Part shown: piece by piece, positions 24,929 to 33,461 of the stretch
Numbering within the stretch: position 1 is the first letter of the stretch
Layout of the letters: each line of letters opens with the position of its first letter
Origin: Riptortus pedestris
Lineage: Eukaryota > Arthropoda > Insecta > Hemiptera > Alydidae
Length of the DNA stretch: 64,000 bases
Direction: 5' to 3'
Assembly: GCA_019009955.1 (NCBI GenBank)
Contig: CM032228.1
Coordinates: 71,230,001-71,294,000 of the forward strand
Program-made: the position numbers and the translations under genes
Notes under the pieces: generated by a model
Told to the model about the DNA's origin: nothing
Database searches by the model: none
The model's input: only the letters and a program-made list of their open reading frames with translations

Positions 24929-26111
24929 AAAACAAAAAAAAAAAAAAAACGAATAATAAGAACAGAAAATTTCTGGTTAATAAAACAAAAACTAAAAAAG
25001 GAAAAAAAAACCCAAAACTTTCATTTGTTTACTTCTAACACGAAGCAAAGGAAGTATTTTAATTGTGAATAACTTAGCTTTAAGACCAATGGAACTATCC
25101 GTTTTGACCTTCCCAGAAACCATTTTGACTAGTTTCGGTGTAAGTACCTCGCATAACTCAGAAACAACTCCTTAAAATGTTCAACTTTTGAACATCTATT
25201 TGCGCACCTCCCTTTTTCATCAAAATTAACTAAGAGGGGGGGGGGGGATAAAAAAAAATTGATATTCCTCTGAACTTATTAGACACAACAAAATTGTATA
25301 GTGCCATTTGTGTTAATCATGAATTACCTATAAATTATCTTTTATAATATTTGTTAACTTGATGTGTTTGAATGGAGTATAATAAATCACTTGAAGCGTA
25401 ATCAAACGATCTCTTTGCACTCCTAGGGAATATACTACCTCTTGTGCCACTTATATATAGGCATACAAACATGAAGCATATTTCAAGCATTTTTTCCACA
25501 GGAATAAAATGAAACAATATAGAAGAAAATAGTGATAACAGTTTCTAACTGCTACAATAACTAGCAAAAATACAGCTCAATGCATTGCTGACGTCTAGAT
25601 CAACACAATATTAACAAGAGAGAATCACAGTAACATAATTAATACAGATATCAACTTAACATGGTTAGAAATTATTTAGCAGTGAGGTCAGATATCTTAT
25701 ACACAAAAATGTAGTGACATCAGTCAAACAAATTAAGAGAAGGGTTCCAAAATCACAATTTTACATTAAAATATAAATAGAAAAGTCACGATACAAAAAA
25801 TAGCTTCCTTCCCAGGAAAACTGACTTCCAAAAGTAACTTATTGGATGATAACAAATGTAGTGATAGGCACCCGAAACAGATGTTGGTTCTTGAATTAAT
25901 GGTAATGAAAAAGAAAACCCCTAATGTGTGAATAAGATTAATCCTTAGACAATATACTTACTGTGACAGGTGAATCAACTCTCTGTACATTACTTTCCTC
26001 AACAAGAATTTCCCTAGCTTTTGCACAGAGTGCTTTGACTTCTGATTCTTTGATTATTTCACATTTCTTTAGTTGCTCAATCTGTCTATCTAAATTGCTT
26101 GTATCATCCAT
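10068..26111 (-). CDS. PPP4C: Protein phosphatase 4 catalytic subunit (complete gene, six coding exons)
   Basis: Metal-dependent Ser/Thr phosphatase of the PPP family. In animals PP4 works with regulatory subunits R2/R3 in DNA-damage recovery, centrosome maturation and signalling. Coding exons, in order: 26,111-25,962; 22,823-22,671; 19,485-19,312; 17,121-16,995; 13,845-13,656; 10,197-10,068. All junctions have GT/AG and keep frame. The total is 924 bp, 307 residues, equal to the human protein. The phosphatase signatures GDIHG (about residues 53-57), GDFVDRG (81-87) and RGNHE (112-116) are present, as is the metal-binding His in CVHGGLSP. The C-terminus YFL is the family's methylation tail. 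The N-terminus ([14 protein letters not shown]) and [16 protein letters not shown] separate PP4 from PP2A and PP6. An AG directly upstream of the start region (near 26,137) hints at an intron in the 5' UTR. Introns hold a mariner, element A copies and simple repeats. Confidence 0.97.
11280..12148 (+). repeat. Element A (unnamed non-coding repeat), near full-length copy in PP4 intron 5
   Basis: The unit runs from AAAAAGTCCGTCACGCAGG to the hairpin TTTCCCTTAAGGGAAATCTG. Inside are a poly(G) run (about 11,603), the block TCGATCCGACGCATAGTAAC, a C-rich tract and (TA)n at about 11,983-12,017. The same layout recurs near 44,065-44,938 and, reversed, at 48,186-48,912 and 50,631-51,363. It encodes no protein. 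Confidence 0.8.
12555..13110 (-). repeat. Possible second tRNA-like SINE
   Basis: On the minus strand the segment 12,906-12,896 reads GGTTCGATCCC, a good pol III B box. Upstream of it on that strand, near 12,990, is GGCCTAGTTGATAACAG, which resembles an A box. No second copy or target duplication is visible in this window, so this rests on the promoter-like boxes alone. Confidence 0.4.
13568..13600. repeat. (TA)n microsatellite
   Basis: Uninterrupted AT dinucleotides about 55 bp downstream of PP4 exon 5 on the transcribed strand, in intron 5. Confidence 0.95.
13656..13845 (-). CDS. PPP4C: PP4 exon 5
   Basis: The 190-bp exon encodes [18 protein letters not shown] through SAPNYCY, with split codons at both ends (Asp at the start, Arg at the end). 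It contains ICRAHQLV and the SAPNYC active-site loop. Confidence 0.96.
14245..14830 (+). repeat. Element A, diverged copy
   Basis: It begins AAAAAAGTCAGTCAACCAAGGG, a diverged version of the element A start. It shares the block with AAACTAAAAAGATTT and the interior AAGCTTCGAAT, but has lost the (TA)n tract and the terminal hairpin. Confidence 0.5.
14831..16994. other. PP4 intron 4, unrecognised low-repeat sequence
   Basis: The stretch 15,540-16,720 is less AT-rich than its surroundings. It contains a short open segment near 15,690-15,850 ([17 protein letters not shown]...), then stops. I recognise no family. It may be a worn transposon or simply intron. Confidence 0.4.
16995..17121 (-). CDS. 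PPP4C: PP4 exon 4
   Basis: The 127-bp exon encodes [18 protein letters not shown] through LLWSDPE plus the first base of an Asp codon. It contains the metal-ligand His of CVHGG and the CDLLWSDP motif. The donor is GTAGTC. Confidence 0.96.
17249..17318. repeat. (TA)n microsatellite
   Basis: About 70 bp of uninterrupted TA in PP4 intron 3, the longest such tract in the window. Confidence 0.95.
18160..18575 (+). repeat. Element A, internally shortened copy
   Basis: Both ends are present: AAAAAAAGTCCGACACAGGG and AACCTCAAAAGCTGATTTCC followed by CTTAAGG. The middle, including the (TA)n and C-rich tracts, is missing, so this copy carries an internal deletion. Confidence 0.65.
19312..19485 (-). 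CDS. PPP4C: PP4 exon 3
   Basis: 174 bp, phase 0 at both ends, encoding [18 protein letters not shown] through SAIIDGK. It carries the catalytic RGNHE loop. Confidence 0.97.
19486..21243. other. PP4 intron 2, part without recognised elements
   Basis: AT-rich intron sequence between exon 3 and the mariner. No repeat family or coding segment was recognised. Confidence 0.5.
21244..22529 (+). mobile_element. Mariner transposon, copy 2 (mellifera-like), in PP4 intron 2
   Basis: Terminal inverted repeats read AGGGTTGGGGAAAAAGTAAT at 21,245 and, complemented, at about 22,503-22,528. TA duplications flank the element at 21,242-21,243 and 22,530-22,531, the target site of all mariners. It is inserted in sense opposite to PP4 and ends about 140 bp from the donor of exon 2. 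The ends and the transposase resemble the mellifera subfamily. Confidence 0.92.
21429..22455 (+). pseudogene. Mariner transposase, one frameshift and one nonsense change
   Basis: The protein starts [16 protein letters not shown] (ATG 21,429). An HTH region ([13 protein letters not shown]) and GRS linker lead to the catalytic domain: [14 protein letters not shown], then [12 protein letters not shown], the DD34D triad. One base is missing from the A run near 21,795-21,800, which shifts the frame. An in-frame TAA at 21,901-21,903 replaces a Tyr/aromatic position after GDEKWIT. The remaining frame is open to TAA at 22,453-22,455. The second Trp of the usual GVWWDWKG block is Gly. The copy cannot make a full protein. 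Confidence 0.92.
22671..22823 (-). CDS. PPP4C: PP4 exon 2
   Basis: 153 bp, phase 0 at both ends, encoding [15 protein letters not shown] through [10 protein letters not shown]. It carries the metal-binding GDIHG and GDFVDRG motifs. The donor is GTCAGT and the acceptor TTTTAG. Confidence 0.97.
23333..24060 (+). repeat. Element A, diverged copy in PP4 intron 1
   Basis: The start ATAAAGTCTGTCAGGCAGGG, the block after it, and the interior (ATTAAAGCTTCAAATAAACT; AAGATTGGTTCTATAC) match other copies. The terminal hairpin and (TA)n are missing. Confidence 0.55.
24061..25961. other. PP4 intron 1 with long poly(A) tract
   Basis: A run of A broken only by single C bases occupies about 24,891-24,949. 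Poly(T) runs lie near 24,393-24,406 and 24,724-24,736. A poly(G) run near 25,236 followed by A-rich sequence may be a remnant of element A. No coding sequence was recognised. Confidence 0.5.
25962..26111 (-). CDS. PPP4C: PP4 exon 1 (start codon)
   Basis: 150 bp, 50 codons, from ATG (26,111-26,109) through [10 protein letters not shown], then donor GTAAGT. The start was chosen because [10 protein letters not shown] aligns with the N-terminus of PP4 in other animals and no upstream in-frame Met precedes the probable UTR acceptor. Confidence 0.96.
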
Positions 26112-26139
26112 GTCTTAATACTAATGACTTTCACACCTA

Positions 26140-27429
26140 TAAACAAAAAACAATCCATTAATAATAAATGTCAAAAGGTGTGAGAAACAAAAAATTAAAT
26201 GAAAAAGAAACAACAAGTCATATCAATAAAATGTGTAAAAGGTAGAAATGATTATAAAAAGACTTATTCCATAACACCACCTAGTATAAAGTTCTCTCCA
26301 TTTAATTCTACACAGAGCAAAATGTAAAATAGGACATTTACAGAAGATAGTCAAATAGATAAATAGCATATATATTTCTGTACCTACCAAATAGGAACAA
26401 TAAAAATCATCAACCTTCAACTAATTCGCCGCTAAAAATTGCACAACACTTAAACAATACGTTAAGTAGGTACTTCTAAGCACAAATATGCACGTGTCTC
26501 ATAATTATACACTTCTCAGAAATAAATCACTAAACCTTGCGTCTTGTGAATATAATATAGACACATTAACAATCTGAAAGCTTTAAATCAAGGAATATAA
26601 CCATACTTATCATAAAAACAAACACTATTAACTGCCAATGTTAACAGAAAGCTAAATCAGACAGTGTTGCCCTCCGTTAATGTCTATATGTAAATTCAAT
26701 GATCATTTAGCCTGAAACTGTAGACACATTCAGTAAATGTATTTACTAAAATAAATGAAGTGGGATTGAAAATCAGCCTAAAGTAATATTCAATTTTGTA
26801 CAATTAATATTTCTATTGGGAGTAGTATTAAAGGTTGTCAGGAAAACAATATCTCCAAAATGGGGTTACACAAAATTCAGAAATGAAAGTGAGTTTAATT
26901 CCAACAAAAATAATAACTTTATAGGAAATAATAATTCCATACACGAGGTTTCAACCCCTATATTTGAGATAATGCAGACCGAGATCTACAATTCTTCAAC
27001 TGCTCAAACTACATCTCGAATAAAATACCTATACATTGGCTTCCCACAACATTTTCAAGTTTGAAATTACTCCCTGACAAACGATTTTCCAAATAAAGTA
27101 ACTGGCTTAGTTTAAACACTTAATAAAACGCAAAATGCAAAATGTAAAATAAAAAATAACTCGAACAAATACTTCGGCACCCCTCCCACCTCTCAGTTTA
27201 TACTCTCATTTTCGAGCATTAAGAGGGGGAGGAGGCAGAAACATCATATTTATTTATTTTTTCAAAAATTATATTTCAGTCGATTACCCTAAATTAATAT
27301 CATGGTTAATAATATACATATTTCTTATAGTGTCCATTAATCCTAAGTTGTAGTTGGCATTCAAGAAAGCAGTCACGTTTTTTTTCTCTTTCCTTCCCTG
27401 CATCTGAACTAAGAAGTAAATTAAAAATC
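26140..27429. other. PP4 upstream region
   Basis: It probably holds the 5' UTR, its intron and the promoter of PP4 (minus strand). No TATA box or clear initiator could be assigned and no other gene is visible. Confidence 0.4.
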
Positions 27430-27769
27430 GGTGAAAATACTGTTTAATCCCACCCTTGGCGGCGCAATTTTGAAAATGGCGACCGCAGCCATTTTGTTTT
27501 TTCTAATTTGGTGAATCCTTAGACTGTGGAGGATAGACTTCAGTGACCGCATTCAAAAATTACCAAAATACGTCATCGGTCATTTATACCAAGGGTGGGG
27601 ACTTTAATTTTAACTTTATCTTTTTTAACACACTTAATATGTTGGATCATTAAAGTGGAAATGAAATGAATGCGTAAGCACTTTGGAAATCCGAAGACAC
27701 GTTAATAAAAAAAAACCAAGATGGCGTACGGTGACGTAACAAGGGTGGGATTAAACTGCATTTCACCCG
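27430..27769. repeat. MITE-like element with ~28-bp inverted ends
   Basis: The left end GGTGAAAATACTGTTTAATC continues CCACCCTTG. The right end (27,741-27,769) is its complement with a few mismatches (CAAGGGTGGGATTAAACTGC, then ATTTCACC). The interior has no open frame. Similar end sequences recur near 37,828-37,922, so this is a family. Confidence 0.65.
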
Positions 27770-29096
27770 AAAAAATCATGGAAGAGGAAGAACACCAGCA
27801 AAATAAAAACAAGTACTTTATAAACGCGCAAACACATGGGATTTTCCTACATGTACCGGGGCTGTGATATAGGATAGAATATGGATGTTCTGTATTTCCT
27901 TTATTAAAATTGTAAGGCGGTCTTGTAGATAGAATTCAAGGTGCTGGTTTTATAAGGAGGCGTACTGAAGATGATCTGCGCAGTGTCACAGTCGTAACTG
28001 ACAGACAGGGTAAATTATAGTAAATGATACAAGGCTAAACGGAAAAGGTGTTAGTAATATAGTATGGCTATTTAAGTATCAGTGTAGCCCTATGATTCCC
28101 AAAGTGGTCTATATCGACCGCCAGGGGTCTATGACAACCTGCGAGGGGTCTACGTCAGCGAAAAAAAATTTTGGGGGTCCATGAAATGAAAATAGGGGTC
28201 TACGATAGTGGATCTCAACATACACTGATAGTACCTATTTACTTACATTATACTATCTTATAATATAAAGGCATGTACATTATTTATAAAAGTACCTATG
28301 AAGTAAAAAATGTATTATATATGTTTGTAAAATTGTGTAAGTTGTAGTATGTAGGCATTCGCTTTGTGGTCGCAATACATTTTGAACTTGTAAAAACCTG
28401 CTCATAATGATATACCAGTATCATCTTGTTACAAGCATACGTGCTGTCTCAGAGCTTCGCGAACTTGCACTGACTTGTTCAATTCATCACTCTATAAATA
28501 CGAATGTGAGACAAATACGTTTATTCGTTTCCTGAATCTTAAAAAGGAAAGTGCTAAGAAAATATTTTTTAAAAAAGCATAAACTGGTAGTTTATCCCAC
28601 AAATTATAGTGAATCAGTGTTATTTTATTTGAGTGTGCCGGAGAAAAGTAAGTACATTATTTTTTGTTAAATTTTAGTTTTATACTCGTAGTTAGCAAAG
28701 ATAGATAAATTACGCCAATCATGACTTCAGTTATTAGTATAATATTCAAATCATATGCAAAATTACACGAGTACTCCTCAATAGTTTTGTGGCGGAAGTG
28801 CGCCGGAACAATAATAATAACGGTTGTCTTGAATAGCTGTAGAGGTAACCATGAGATAACCTGCCGGGAAGTGATGTAAACAAGAACTATATACGCCGCC
28901 AGGGCAACATTTAAGTCAGTTATGTATATGGCGGAGGCCAATATAGATGTGTTGTCCCCAGTTGTGTGTGCTTTAATTAATTTTCTTGTTACATGTTTCA
29001 TTGACTATGTTACAACTTTCTAAAATAAAAGTGATATGTTTGAAACGTTTATTTAATTATTTAACGAAGAATGTTAAAGTGATCCCTTCGTTAAAG

Positions 29097-29113
29097 TGGT
29101 GACCCTCCGACGT
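29097..29113 (+). promoter_or_regulatory. Primer-binding site, tRNA-Trp type
   Basis: TGGTGACCCTCCGACGT matches the tRNA-Trp primer site used by kabuki/CsRn1-type elements (TGGTGACCCCGACGT) with small differences. It is followed by three copies of a repeat containing AATCATTACCAAGGATTACC at about 29,113-29,200. Confidence 0.75.
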
Positions 29114-29253
29114 AATCATTACCAAGGATTACCGACGTGATAATAATCATTACCAAGGATTACCGACGTGATAATAATCATTATCAAGGATTACCGAGTG
29201 ATTACCAAGGAAACTTTCTGTGAGTACGCTTTTATTGTATTTAGCATTTCATT

Positions 29254-30078
29254 ATGGACGGAACTGGAGACAGCAAACCTGAGGCAGTATCAGCCGTCTC
29301 TACAGTCGACAAGATACCACCCTTTTGGAAGAAAGATCCCGAGCTGTGGTTTTGCCAGATTGAAGCCATTTTTAATAAAGCTAATATAAGTAATAGCCTT
29401 ACAAAATATGATACCATAATTCCTAAAATAGATTTTGACGTACTCGCGCAAGCCGCGGACTTAGTTAAGAGGCCAAGTGACACGCCATATGAGGACATAA
29501 AGGCCAGATTAATCAGTATTTATGCGGACTCGGAAGCGAAGCGCATCCAACAGCTGTTGGAAGGGAAACAACTAGGGGAAGAAAAACCTTGAAAATTATT
29601 ACGTCATATGAAACAGTTAGAAGGGGAAGCAGTTGCGGACGGCATTATCAAGACACTATGGTTCCGCGCACTGCCACAAAACATACAGGCTATTTTAGTC
29701 AGCACAGAACAAAATGATGTTAATAAATTAGCGGAAATTGCGGATAAAATTCAAGAGGTTACCCAACCAGGAGAACTTTGCTCATTGTCAACTAATGGTC
29801 CGATTCCCGCTTGGACAAGAATGCAAGCATAGTAGCCAGCTTAGAGGACAAAATTGAAAAAATTATCGCGGCAAGTAGCAGAATTAGGTACATCCCGACA
29901 GCGAAGCAATTATCACGAGAATAATCATTGTCAAAGACGATCAAATAGTCGCTCTAAAAGCAACCCAAAACACCCGGATTGGATATGTTTTTATCATTTT
30001 AAATTTAAAAACAAGACCCAGAAGTGTGAGCAACCATGCGCCTGGGACAGGAAGATGACGAAGCCGGAGGAAAACTAA
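29254..30078 (+). pseudogene. Ty3/gypsy gag, decayed
   Basis: It begins MDGTGDSKPEAVSAVS; the capsid-like region has PELWFCQIEAIFNKANI and later FRALPQNIQAILVS. The C-terminal knuckle CFYHFKFKNKTQKCEQPC (about 29,985-30,040) has the unusual CHCC spacing. An in-frame TGA at 29,590-29,592 and paired frameshifts near 29,805 and 29,865 break it. It encodes the structural protein of a virus-like particle in related elements. Confidence 0.8.
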
Positions 30079-30099
30079 AGAGCGGATCGGAAGTGGCGT

Positions 30100-30408
30100 T
30101 AACCGAATCCGCAGTAGCCCAACGCCGCCTTTTCATCAGAGATCAGCGGACGACAGACTTTCCTCATAGACACCGGGGCTGCAGTATCTGTGATACCTCC
30201 GGAAGCTAAAAGTAGACCTTCTCCCGAAGTCTTTACTCTGTATGCAGCCAACGGAACTAAAATAAACACATACGGTAACAAGCAACTGAAGCTAGACTTG
30301 GAAATCAGAAGGGAACTGTCTTGGAATTTTATACAGGCAGATGTGCCTAAACCTATAATCGGCGCTGACTTCATGTACCATTTTAACCTGATGGTGGACC
30401 TAAAGGGT
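30100..30408 (+). pseudogene. Ty3/gypsy aspartic protease segment
   Basis: DTGAAVSVIPPE at about 30,168-30,204 is the catalytic Asp motif of retroelement proteases, followed by LYAANGTKINTYG and the flap/ILG-like IIGADFMYHFNLMVDL. Frameshifts near 30,070 and 30,160 separate it from gag. The reading frame runs into the jockey insertion at 30,409 and resumes after it in the same frame. Confidence 0.85.
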
Positions 30409-31683
30409 TTTTTTTTTTTTTTTATATTTATTCGTTTATTTGCAACAACATAATTAAATATTACAAGCAAATGATATGTTAGAAAAAAGTGACTTGACTA
30501 TTGACTTGAGGTGGGAAGTTGTCCATTGACAATACCCACAATGGAGGGAGCAATGGGTTGTTTATGGAGTTAAACTGAAACACTACACGAGAAGATCTCT
30601 TGGCCACTTAAGCTTCAGACGCCGTCTTGGGTTTTCTGGAATATGGGTAGATGAAAGTGATTCGACTAAAGGATTAGGATGTGCGGGAAGGAGAGAGTGG
30701 AATTTCTGATATCGGGATTTGGCGAGGGTATGGACAAAAGGAATGTTGAGGCCATTATGGAGAGTTAAATTGGATATGTAAAATGGGGAATCTGTAATTT
30801 TGCGGAGTATTCTGGATTGGAGGGTTTGGATTTTGTAGGAATTTGAAGGTTTGGTGGAACTCCAAAGTTCAAGTCCTTACGTCCATATTGGTCGGAGTAC
30901 TGTCGTATAAATCAGTCGTTTGTTGTGTAGTGATAGTTTAGATCTGTTGTCAAGCAGTCTAAGTAGAAGTCTGTACCGTCGACTCACTTCTTGTCTTTTT
31001 AATGTGATGTGGGGTTTCCAAGTTAGTCGCTTGTCTAATGTGAGTCCTAGATACCTAATTTGTGATTTTTGAGGAATTAGTGCGTTATTGAGTGTAACTG
31101 GAGGGCAAATAGAACGTCGGAGGGTAAATGTAACATGGCTTGATTTGCTGCTGTTGACCTTGATCCTCCATTGTGTCAGCCAGGATTCTAGCAGAGTTAG
31201 GTGTTCTTGTAGGGCTGCGGATGCCATATTTGGGTCTGAGTTGGAAGCCAAGATTGCAGTATCATCTGCATACGTGAGAAGGAGAGTTTCGGGATGTGAT
31301 GGGATGTCGGCAGTATAGGTAAGGAATAAGAAAGAACTTAGGATGCCCCCCTGTGGTACACCTGCCAGCTGGGGGAATAAGGATGAGACTGAGGAACTAA
31401 ATGAAACTTGGAAATATCTGTCGGCAAGATACGATTTAAGGATGAGGTAGTATGTGAAAGGGAGTGTATTTTTTAGTTTGAACAATAAACCTTTGTGCCG
31501 CACCTTATCAAAAGCTTGGGATATGTCAAGGAAGACTCCACTGCAGTACTTCTTGTTTTCGAATGAGGAAGCGATAATATCAACTATTCTGTGGCATTGC
31601 TGGACTGTGGTGTGGGATTGTCGGAAACCAAATTGATGGGGAGGAAGTATGGGGTCAAGGAGGGGATATAGACGTTTAAGGAT
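30409..31683 (-). mobile_element. Jockey-type non-LTR retrotransposon, 5' truncated, nested in the gypsy element
   Basis: The insertion is bounded by a 12-bp target duplication with one mismatch (GACCTAAAGGGT at 30,397-30,408; GACCTGAAGGGT at 31,684-31,695). The minus-strand 3' end is an A tract, seen as T15 on the plus strand from 30,408. Removing the insert and one duplicate restores the gypsy reading frame. The element is truncated inside RT, typical of target-primed reverse transcription. Confidence 0.92.
30583..31680 (-). pseudogene. Jockey-type ORF2, RT C-terminal two thirds
   Basis: It enters at LLDPILPPHQFGFRQSH, then FLDISQAFDKV, AGVPQGGILSSFLF and the catalytic TYADDTAIL, thumb-region sequence, and the C-terminus PRRRLKLKWPRDLLV before TAG (30,585-30,583). 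One in-frame TAA at 30,879-30,877 follows LRPIWT. Endonuclease and the start of RT are absent. Otherwise the frame is open. Confidence 0.9.
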
Positions 31684-31695
31684 GACCTGAAGGGT

Positions 31696-33170
31696 AAGCA
31701 GCTAATTGACAGGACAACTGGTCTGACCTCAAGAGGAAGAGTTGTAAAAGAGCTGTCCTCAGCTATTTCATCTGTACCACGTGATCACCCTTTTGCCAGC
31801 CTACTTCAAAAGTACCCCGGAATCACCAGGCCTACTCCAACAAAGGAACCTCCACCACATAGTACAGAGCATATCATAGAAACAACTGGCCCTCCAGTAT
31901 TTGCGAAGGCAAGAAAATTACCTCCCGAAAAATACAAGAAGGTAAAAGAAGAATTTCGGCTCATGGTAGAACAGGGAATTTGCAGAGCTTCGAAGAGCCA
32001 ATGGGCCAGCGCTCTACACGTGGTAGACAAGTCAGGAGGAGGAATTCGCCCTTGCGGAGACTACAGGCAACTTAATTCTCAAACAGTTCCAGACCGCTAC
32101 GGAGTACCCAATTTAATGGACTTCCGCAATAACCTCCATGGAAAAACCATATTTTCTCGGTTAGATCTGGTACGAGCTTACTACCACATACCAATACGAA
32201 AGGAGGACATACCTAAAACAGCCGTTATCACACCATTTGGTTTATTTGAATTCACCCGAATGTGTTTTGGCCTGCGAAATGCTGCTCAAAGATTTCAGAG
32301 ATTCATGGATGAAATATTCCGCGACCTTGACTTTGTTTGGATTCTGTTGGACGATGTGCTGATCGCCTCATCAAGCCAGAAGGAGCATATTGAACACCTT
32401 ACTGAAGTATTTCGTCGGCTTGAGGAAAATGGTCTTACATTGAACCCTGAGAAATGCGAATTCGGTGTAGAAGAACTTCGGTTTTTAGGGTATCACGTCT
32501 CATCAGAAGGCATCGCACCTCAGAAGGAAAAGATTCAAGCCATCACAAGGTACTCGAAACCTAAAGACGTAAAATCCCTTCGGATATTTCTAGGGATGCT
32601 CAACTTTTATAGGCCTTGCCTACCCAAGGCAGCAGCTGTACAGAAGCCACTCAGTCTGTTCCTGCACGATTCCAAGAAGAACGACAAGAGGATCATCACT
32701 TGGGACGATAAAAGAGAACAGGCATTCGAGCAGTGTAAATTACTTCTACAAGAAGCAGCTCTACTCTCACATCCTAAACCTGACCCTGAACTTTCGCTAG
32801 CTTGTGATGCCTCGAATCACTGTGTAGGAGCCGTTCTTCAACAGAGAGACAAAGGAAAATGGGTTCCTTTAGGATTCTTCTCGAAAACTTTATCTGAACC
32901 TCAGCAGAAGTACGCAGCGTACGATCGCGAATTGTTAGCAGTCTACTTGAGCGTAAGACATTTCAGACCTGTTGTAGAGGGAAGAGAATATTCCATACTT
33001 ACAGATCATAAACCCTTAATATATGCAATGCACCAGAAAGCATCCTCCGCAACACCCATTAGGATAAGATGGTTAAATTATATTAGTCAGTTCACAACAA
33101 ACATTAAACATGTAGAAGGCTCAGAAAATCAAGTTGCTGATGCACTCTCAAGGATCGAGGAGATCAGTTT
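31696..33170 (+). pseudogene. Ty3/gypsy RT and RNase H, integrase missing
   Basis: This frame is open for about 480 codons. A linker (KQLIDRTTGLTSRGRVV) leads to RT with GGGIRPCGDYRQLN, FSRLDLVRAYYHIPI, TPFGLFEFTRMCFGL and the catalytic box LLDDVLIAS, where Tyr/Phe before xDD is replaced by Leu. FLGYHVSSEGI follows. RNase H begins near LACDASNHCVGAVLQQ, with YAAYDRELLAVY, LTDHKPL and NQVADALSR. The coding sequence then changes to unrelated DNA near 33,170 and ends at a later stop (33,246). The protein would copy RNA into DNA in an intact element. Confidence 0.88.
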
Positions 33171-33461
33171 CTTGAGTTTCTTTTTACAAGAACTGTACAT
33201 GCATACAATTTGTTATTACTATTCGTTGTGTAATATTTTATTTTAACATTTTTTGTCATGTTACTTTCAAATTTCCTTAAAGTTCCATCATGTCAAAACC
33301 GTAAGTAACATTCATAGCATTCCCCTTCTCACATTCATTTATAATGGCTGTACGCCTGTGCCTGCCATAAAATCTAAGACCATACGTTTTAAATTTGCCT
33401 TTGATTTTTTAATATACAGCTGCTGGACTGTATATCTTATTTTAATAGATTAATTTTGCCC

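Larger units (their letters stand above)
28667..33180 (+). mobile_element. Ty3/gypsy retrotransposon (CsRn1-like), 3' truncated, nested in the hAT element
   Basis: A primer-binding site complementary to tRNA-Trp type (TGGTGACCCTCCGACGT) lies at 29,097-29,113, preceded by a probable 5' LTR whose left edge is not resolved. gag, protease, RT and RNase H follow in order. Integrase and the 3' LTR are missing: similarity stops near 33,170, right after RNase H. The CX2HX9CX3C Gag knuckle and the tRNA-Trp primer are features described for the CsRn1 clade. A jockey-type fragment interrupts the region between protease and RT. Confidence 0.8.

Noticed and set aside
24711..25072. Open frames of poly-Lys or poly-Phe
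   Set aside because: They translate the poly(A) tract in PP4 intron 1.
29097..29210. CRISPR-like array (repeat units near 29.1 kb)
   Set aside because: Only three directly abutting units without spacers, next to a retrotransposon primer site in a eukaryotic genome.
31088..31318. Plus-strand open frame of 76 codons
   Set aside because: It is the complement of the jockey reverse transcriptase.
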